This document shows positions 61,074 to 64,000 of a DNA stretch of 64,000 nucleotides, piece after piece; within the stretch, counting starts at the first letter, position 1; the number at the start of each line of letters is the position of its first letter. Made by a program: the position numbers and the translations under genes. Under the pieces are notes generated by a model. The model saw only the letters and a program-made list of their open reading frames with translations. It was not told the origin of the DNA and searched no databases. The stretch lies in the NCBI RefSeq assembly GCF_000024545.1, contig NC_013947.1:2976001-3040000 (forward strand), written 5' to 3'. Origin of the DNA: Stackebrandtia nassauensis DSM 44728 (lineage in GTDB: Bacteria > Actinomycetota > Actinomycetes > Mycobacteriales > Micromonosporaceae).

Positions 61074-62744
61074 ATGACCCCACAGTCCGAGCACTGCGTC
61101 GTCGGCATCGATTTCGGCACCCTGTCGGGCCGGGCCCTGGTGGTGCGGGTCGCCGACGGCGCCGAACTGGGAACCGCCGTGCACTCCTACGCGCACGGCG
61201 TCATCGACCGGAAACTGCCCGCCACCGGTGAGGACCTTCCCCCCGACTGGGCACTGCAGGATCCGCAGGACTATCTGGACGTCCTGCGCCACGCGGTCCC
61301 CGAAGCCGTGGCGCACGCCGGAATCGACCCGGGCGCCGTCATCGGGATCGCCACCGACTTCACCGCCTGCACCGTGATACCGACCCTGGCCGACGGAACT
61401 CCACTGTGCTGGATACCGGGACTGGAGACCCGGCCGCACGCCTACCCGAAACTGTGGAAGCACCACGCCGCCCAGGCCCAGGCCGAGCGGATCACCGCCC
61501 TGGCCCACGAACGACGCGAACCCTGGATCGCCCGCTACGGCGGCCGGATCTCCTCCGAATGGGAGTTCGCCAAAGCGTTGCAGCTGCTGGAGGAGGACCC
61601 GGAGGTCTACCACAACACCGAGCGCTGGATCGAGGCCGCCGACTGGATCGTGTGGCAGTTGTGCGGCAACGAGAACCGCAACGTCTGCACCGCCGGATAC
61701 AAGGGCATCCACCAGGACGGCCGGTGGCCGGACCCCGACTTCCTGGGTGCCCTGCACCCCGAGTTCGCCGACCTGGTCACCGGCAAGATCGAACATCCGT
61801 TGTCGGCGTTGGGAGACCGGGCCGGTGGCCTCACCGCGCAGGCGGCGGTGTGGACCGGCCTCGACGAGGGCATCGCGGTCGCGGTGGGCAATGTGGACGC
61901 CCACGTCACCGCGCCCGCCGCCCAGGCCGTCGACCCCGGGCAGCTGCTGGCGGTCATGGGCACCTCGACCTGCCACATCCTCAACGCCGAGCAGCTGGCC
62001 GAGGTGCCCGGCATGTGCGGCGTGGTCGAGAACGGCGTGGTCACCGGCAGCTGGGGCTACGAGGCGGGGCAGAGCGGCGTCGGCGACATCTTCGCGTGGT
62101 TCACCGACAACCAGCTTCCCGGCCCGTACGGGGTCGCCGCCCGCCGCCGCGGCATCGACCCGCACGAATACCTCAGTGGACTGGCCGCCGCCCAGCCCGT
62201 CGGCGGGCACGGGCTGCTGGCCCTGGACTGGCACAGCGGCAACCGTTCGGTGCTGGTCGACCACGAACTGTCCGGCGTCATCCTCGGCCAGACGCTGGCG
62301 ACCCGGCCCGAGGACATCTACCGGGCACTGGTGGAGGCGACCGCCTTCGGCACCCGCACCATCGTGGAGGCGTTCGGCAACGCCGGGCTGCCGGTGACCG
62401 AACTGGTGGTCGCCGGGGGTCTGCTGAAGAACGAGTTCATCATGCGCACCTACGCCGACGCGTGCGACATGCCACTGTCGATCATCGGCTCCGAACAGGG
62501 ACCGGCACTCGGCTCAGCCATCCACGCCGCCGTCGCCGCCGGTGCCTACCCGTCGGTGCGGGCCGCGGCCGAGGTCATGGGCCGCGTCGAACGACGGGTG
62601 TACAAGCCGGACCGGCACCGCGCCAAGGCATACGACACCCTGTACGGCGAGTACCAGCGACTGCACGACTACTTCGGACGCGGCGGCAACGACGTGCTGC
62701 GCCGGTTGCGCCGGATCCGCAACGAGGCGGGAGCCTCGTCGTGA
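61074..62744 (+). CDS. araB: Ribulokinase
   Basis: The 556-residue FGGY-family kinase phosphorylates L-ribulose to L-ribulose-5-phosphate. GIDFGTLSGRALVVRV opens the first ATPase domain. GIATDFTACTVIP, GTSTCHILN and the C-terminal VVAGGLLKNEFIMRTYADA are AraB signatures. Its length fits the family. It overlaps araD by 4 bases (GTGA). First gene of a probable araB-araD-araA operon. Confidence 0.94.
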   Translation: MTPQSEHCVVGIDFGTLSGRALVVRVADGAELGTAVHSYAHGVIDRKLPATGEDLPPDWALQDPQDYLDVLRHAVPEAVAHAGIDPGAVIGIATDFTACTVIPTLADGTPLCWIPGLETRPHAYPKLWKHHAAQAQAERITALAHERREPWIARYGGRISSEWEFAKALQLLEEDPEVYHNTERWIEAADWIVWQLCGNENRNVCTAGYKGIHQDGRWPDPDFLGALHPEFADLVTGKIEHPLSALGDRAGGLTAQAAVWTGLDEGIAVAVGNVDAHVTAPAAQAVDPGQLLAVMGTSTCHILNAEQLAEVPGMCGVVENGVVTGSWGYEAGQSGVGDIFAWFTDNQLPGPYGVAARRRGIDPHEYLSGLAAAQPVGGHGLLALDWHSGNRSVLVDHELSGVILGQTLATRPEDIYRALVEATAFGTRTIVEAFGNAGLPVTELVVAGGLLKNEFIMRTYADACDMPLSIIGSEQGPALGSAIHAAVAAGAYPSVRAAAEVMGRVERRVYKPDRHRAKAYDTLYGEYQRLHDYFGRGGNDVLRRLRRIRNEAGASS

Positions 62745-63409
62745 CCGCGAGACTCCCCGAAGCCGTGACCGCGCTGCGCGAACAGCTCGTCGGGCTCCAC
62801 ACCGAACTCGTCCGCTGGGGCCTGGTGGCCTGGACCGCGGGCAACGTCTCCGCCCGGGTGCCCGGCGCCGACCTGCTGGTGATCAAACCCAGCGGCGTGT
62901 CCTACGACGACCTGTCCGCCGAGGCGATCGTGGTGTGCGATCTCAACGGCGACCTGGTCGACGGCGAACTGACACCGTCCAGCGACACCGCCGCACACGC
63001 CTATGTGTACCGACACATGGACGACGTCGGCGGCGTGGTGCACACCCACTCCACCTACGCCTCCGCGTGGGCGGCGCGCGGCGAGCCGGTGCCGTGCGTC
63101 CTGACCGCCATGGCCGACGAGTTCGGCGGCGAGATCCCGGTGGGGCCGTTCGCGTTGATCGGCGACGACTCGATCGGCAAGGGCATCGTGTCCACCCTGG
63201 CCGGACACCGCTCCCCGGCGGTCCTGATGCGCAACCACGGCGTCTTCACCGTCGGACCCGACCCCAAGGCCGCCGTCAAGGCGGCCGTCATGTGCGAGGA
63301 CGTCGCCCGCACCACCCACCTGGCGCGGTCGCTGGGCGAGCCCGTCCCCATCGACCAGTCCGACATCGACCGGCTGCACCAGCGCTACCAGAACGTCTAC
63401 GGCCAGTAA
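62741..63409 (+). CDS. araD: L-ribulose-5-phosphate 4-epimerase
   Basis: The 222-residue class II aldolase-fold enzyme starts at a GTG overlapping the araB stop. The zinc ligands are His101 and His103 in VVHTHSTYA and His166 in RNHGVFT. Substrate-site segments GNVSAR and KPSGVSYDDL and TPSSDTAAH are conserved. It converts L-ribulose-5-phosphate to D-xylulose-5-phosphate for the pentose phosphate pathway. Confidence 0.95.
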   Translation: MTARLPEAVTALREQLVGLHTELVRWGLVAWTAGNVSARVPGADLLVIKPSGVSYDDLSAEAIVVCDLNGDLVDGELTPSSDTAAHAYVYRHMDDVGGVVHTHSTYASAWAARGEPVPCVLTAMADEFGGEIPVGPFALIGDDSIGKGIVSTLAGHRSPAVLMRNHGVFTVGPDPKAAVKAAVMCEDVARTTHLARSLGEPVPIDQSDIDRLHQRYQNVYGQ

Positions 63410-63432
63410 TCCTCGACAAGGGAGTCACCGTC

Positions 63433-64000
63433 TTGAAGCCAGCACGCAGACCACGCATCGGGATCCTCGGCATCATGCAGGACCTGTACGACCACATGAT
63501 TCCCGGCATCACCGAGCGGCAGGGCCGTTACGCCGCCGACATCGCGCACCGGCTGTCCGAGCACGCCGACTTCGAGGTGGCGCCGCCGGTCAAGGACCGC
63601 GCCGACGCCGAGTCGGCGATGCGCCGCTTCGCCGACTCCGATCTGGACGGTGTGCTGGTGACCATGCTGACCTACGGCCCCGCGATGCGGGTGGCCCGGC
63701 TGTTCAACGAGAACCGGATGCCGGTGTGCCTGGCCAACATCCAGCCCGAAGCCGCCGTCACACCCGCCTGGGACATGGCCGACATGACCTACAACCAGGG
63801 CATCCACGGCGCCCAGGACACCGCCAACGCGATGGTGCGGGCCGGACGCCGCTTCGCGGTCATCACCGAGGACTGGCGCTCGGCGGACTTCGCCGTCCGG
63901 TTCGACCGCTGGGCGCGGGCGGCCAGCGCCGTCACCGCCTGGCGGTCGCTGAAGATCGGCGTGTTCGGGTACGCGATGAACGACATGGGCGACATCCGCG
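63433..64000 (+). CDS. araA: L-arabinose isomerase family protein, 3' truncated by the window end
   Basis: A TTG start (GGAG eight bases upstream) begins RPRIGILGIMQDLYDHMIPGI and the frame stays open to the window end (~189 residues). The N-terminal half resembles the fucose/arabinose-isomerase fold (GVLVTMLTYGPAMRVARLF, NIQPEAAVTP), which differs from classical E. coli AraA openings. Position after araB-araD supports L-arabinose to L-ribulose isomerisation. The metal-ligand residues lie beyond the window. Confidence 0.75.
   Translation, partial: MKPARRPRIGILGIMQDLYDHMIPGITERQGRYAADIAHRLSEHADFEVAPPVKDRADAESAMRRFADSDLDGVLVTMLTYGPAMRVARLFNENRMPVCLANIQPEAAVTPAWDMADMTYNQGIHGAQDTANAMVRAGRRFAVITEDWRSADFAVRFDRWARAASAVTAWRSLKIGVFGYAMNDMGDIR

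Noticed and set aside
1-64000. Mobile element, prophage or CRISPR array
   Set aside because: No transposase, integrase, phage structural gene, cas gene or regularly spaced short repeat was found. The only tRNA shows no adjacent integrase or duplicated 3' end.

Overview
This is a high-GC (roughly two-thirds G+C by eye), gene-dense actinobacterial chromosome segment. GTG/TTG starts, 4-nt ATGA/GTGA gene overlaps, several apparently leaderless genes, Tat-dependent secretion, ESX-type secretion substrates, an ECF sigma factor, and a nitrate-sensing histidine kinase plus roadblock pair all point to a filamentous or soil actinomycete. The Glycomycetales/Micromonosporales neighbourhood (Stackebrandtia-like) is my inference and not something proved by the sequence. 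No IS element, integrase, CRISPR array or rRNA was seen. One tRNA (Val-CAC) is present. The window carries mostly accessory, sensory and catabolic functions.

Layout. 1-9.7 kb: a truncated TetR regulator; folE plus a ferredoxin-reductase-like flavoprotein, divergent from a Cys-rich ArsR-like regulator; a Tat-exported beta-helix protein; a P450/TetR/TcuA-like flavoprotein group; a GNAT acetyltransferase and an alpha/beta hydrolase. 9.7-13.7 kb: an ECF (SigE-family) sigma factor flanked by two paralogous beta-propeller proteins, one membrane-anchored and one a lipoprotein, then a DUF418 membrane protein. 13.7-17.1 kb: a HAD-phosphatase gene remnant, an acyl-CoA ligase, tRNA-Val with terminator, and an XRE regulator. 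17.1-26 kb: a 628-bp non-coding stretch with a perfect palindrome, then a nitrate-sensing kinase, roadblock protein, a complete Liv-type ABC transporter (one coupled operon) and a methyltransferase.

26-32.5 kb: amino-sugar module, with a GlcNAc kinase divergent from an RpiR regulator, SIS protein and NgcEFG-type ABC transporter. 32.5-39 kb: a secreted propeller-like protein, C45 acyltransferase/peptidase, an aminoglycoside-phosphotransferase-fold kinase and GH38 alpha-mannosidase. 39-43.2 kb: OsmC, then what I consider the most interesting locus: a small EspC-like protein with a YxxxD export signal, a 728-aa protein joining a WxG helical domain, RTX-like repeats and an HExxH (M91-like) metalloprotease domain, and a multi-pass membrane protein. 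43.3-44.8 kb: a translationally coupled Vat acetyltransferase and Vgb lyase, which together should disarm both streptogramin A and B.

44.9-52.6 kb: BASS transporter, methyltransferase/TetR divergent pair, a small Cys-rich protein, LysR, a second WxG-type exported hydrolase with its neighbour, and an SDR divergent from a LacI regulator. 52.7-64 kb: GH78 alpha-L-rhamnosidase, cupin/NTF2/LysR group, LppU-like protein overlapped antisense by a stop-less TetR, several TetR/target pairs with visible operators, an SDR lacking the catalytic Tyr, a P-loop kinase, and an araB-araD-araA operon cut by the window end.
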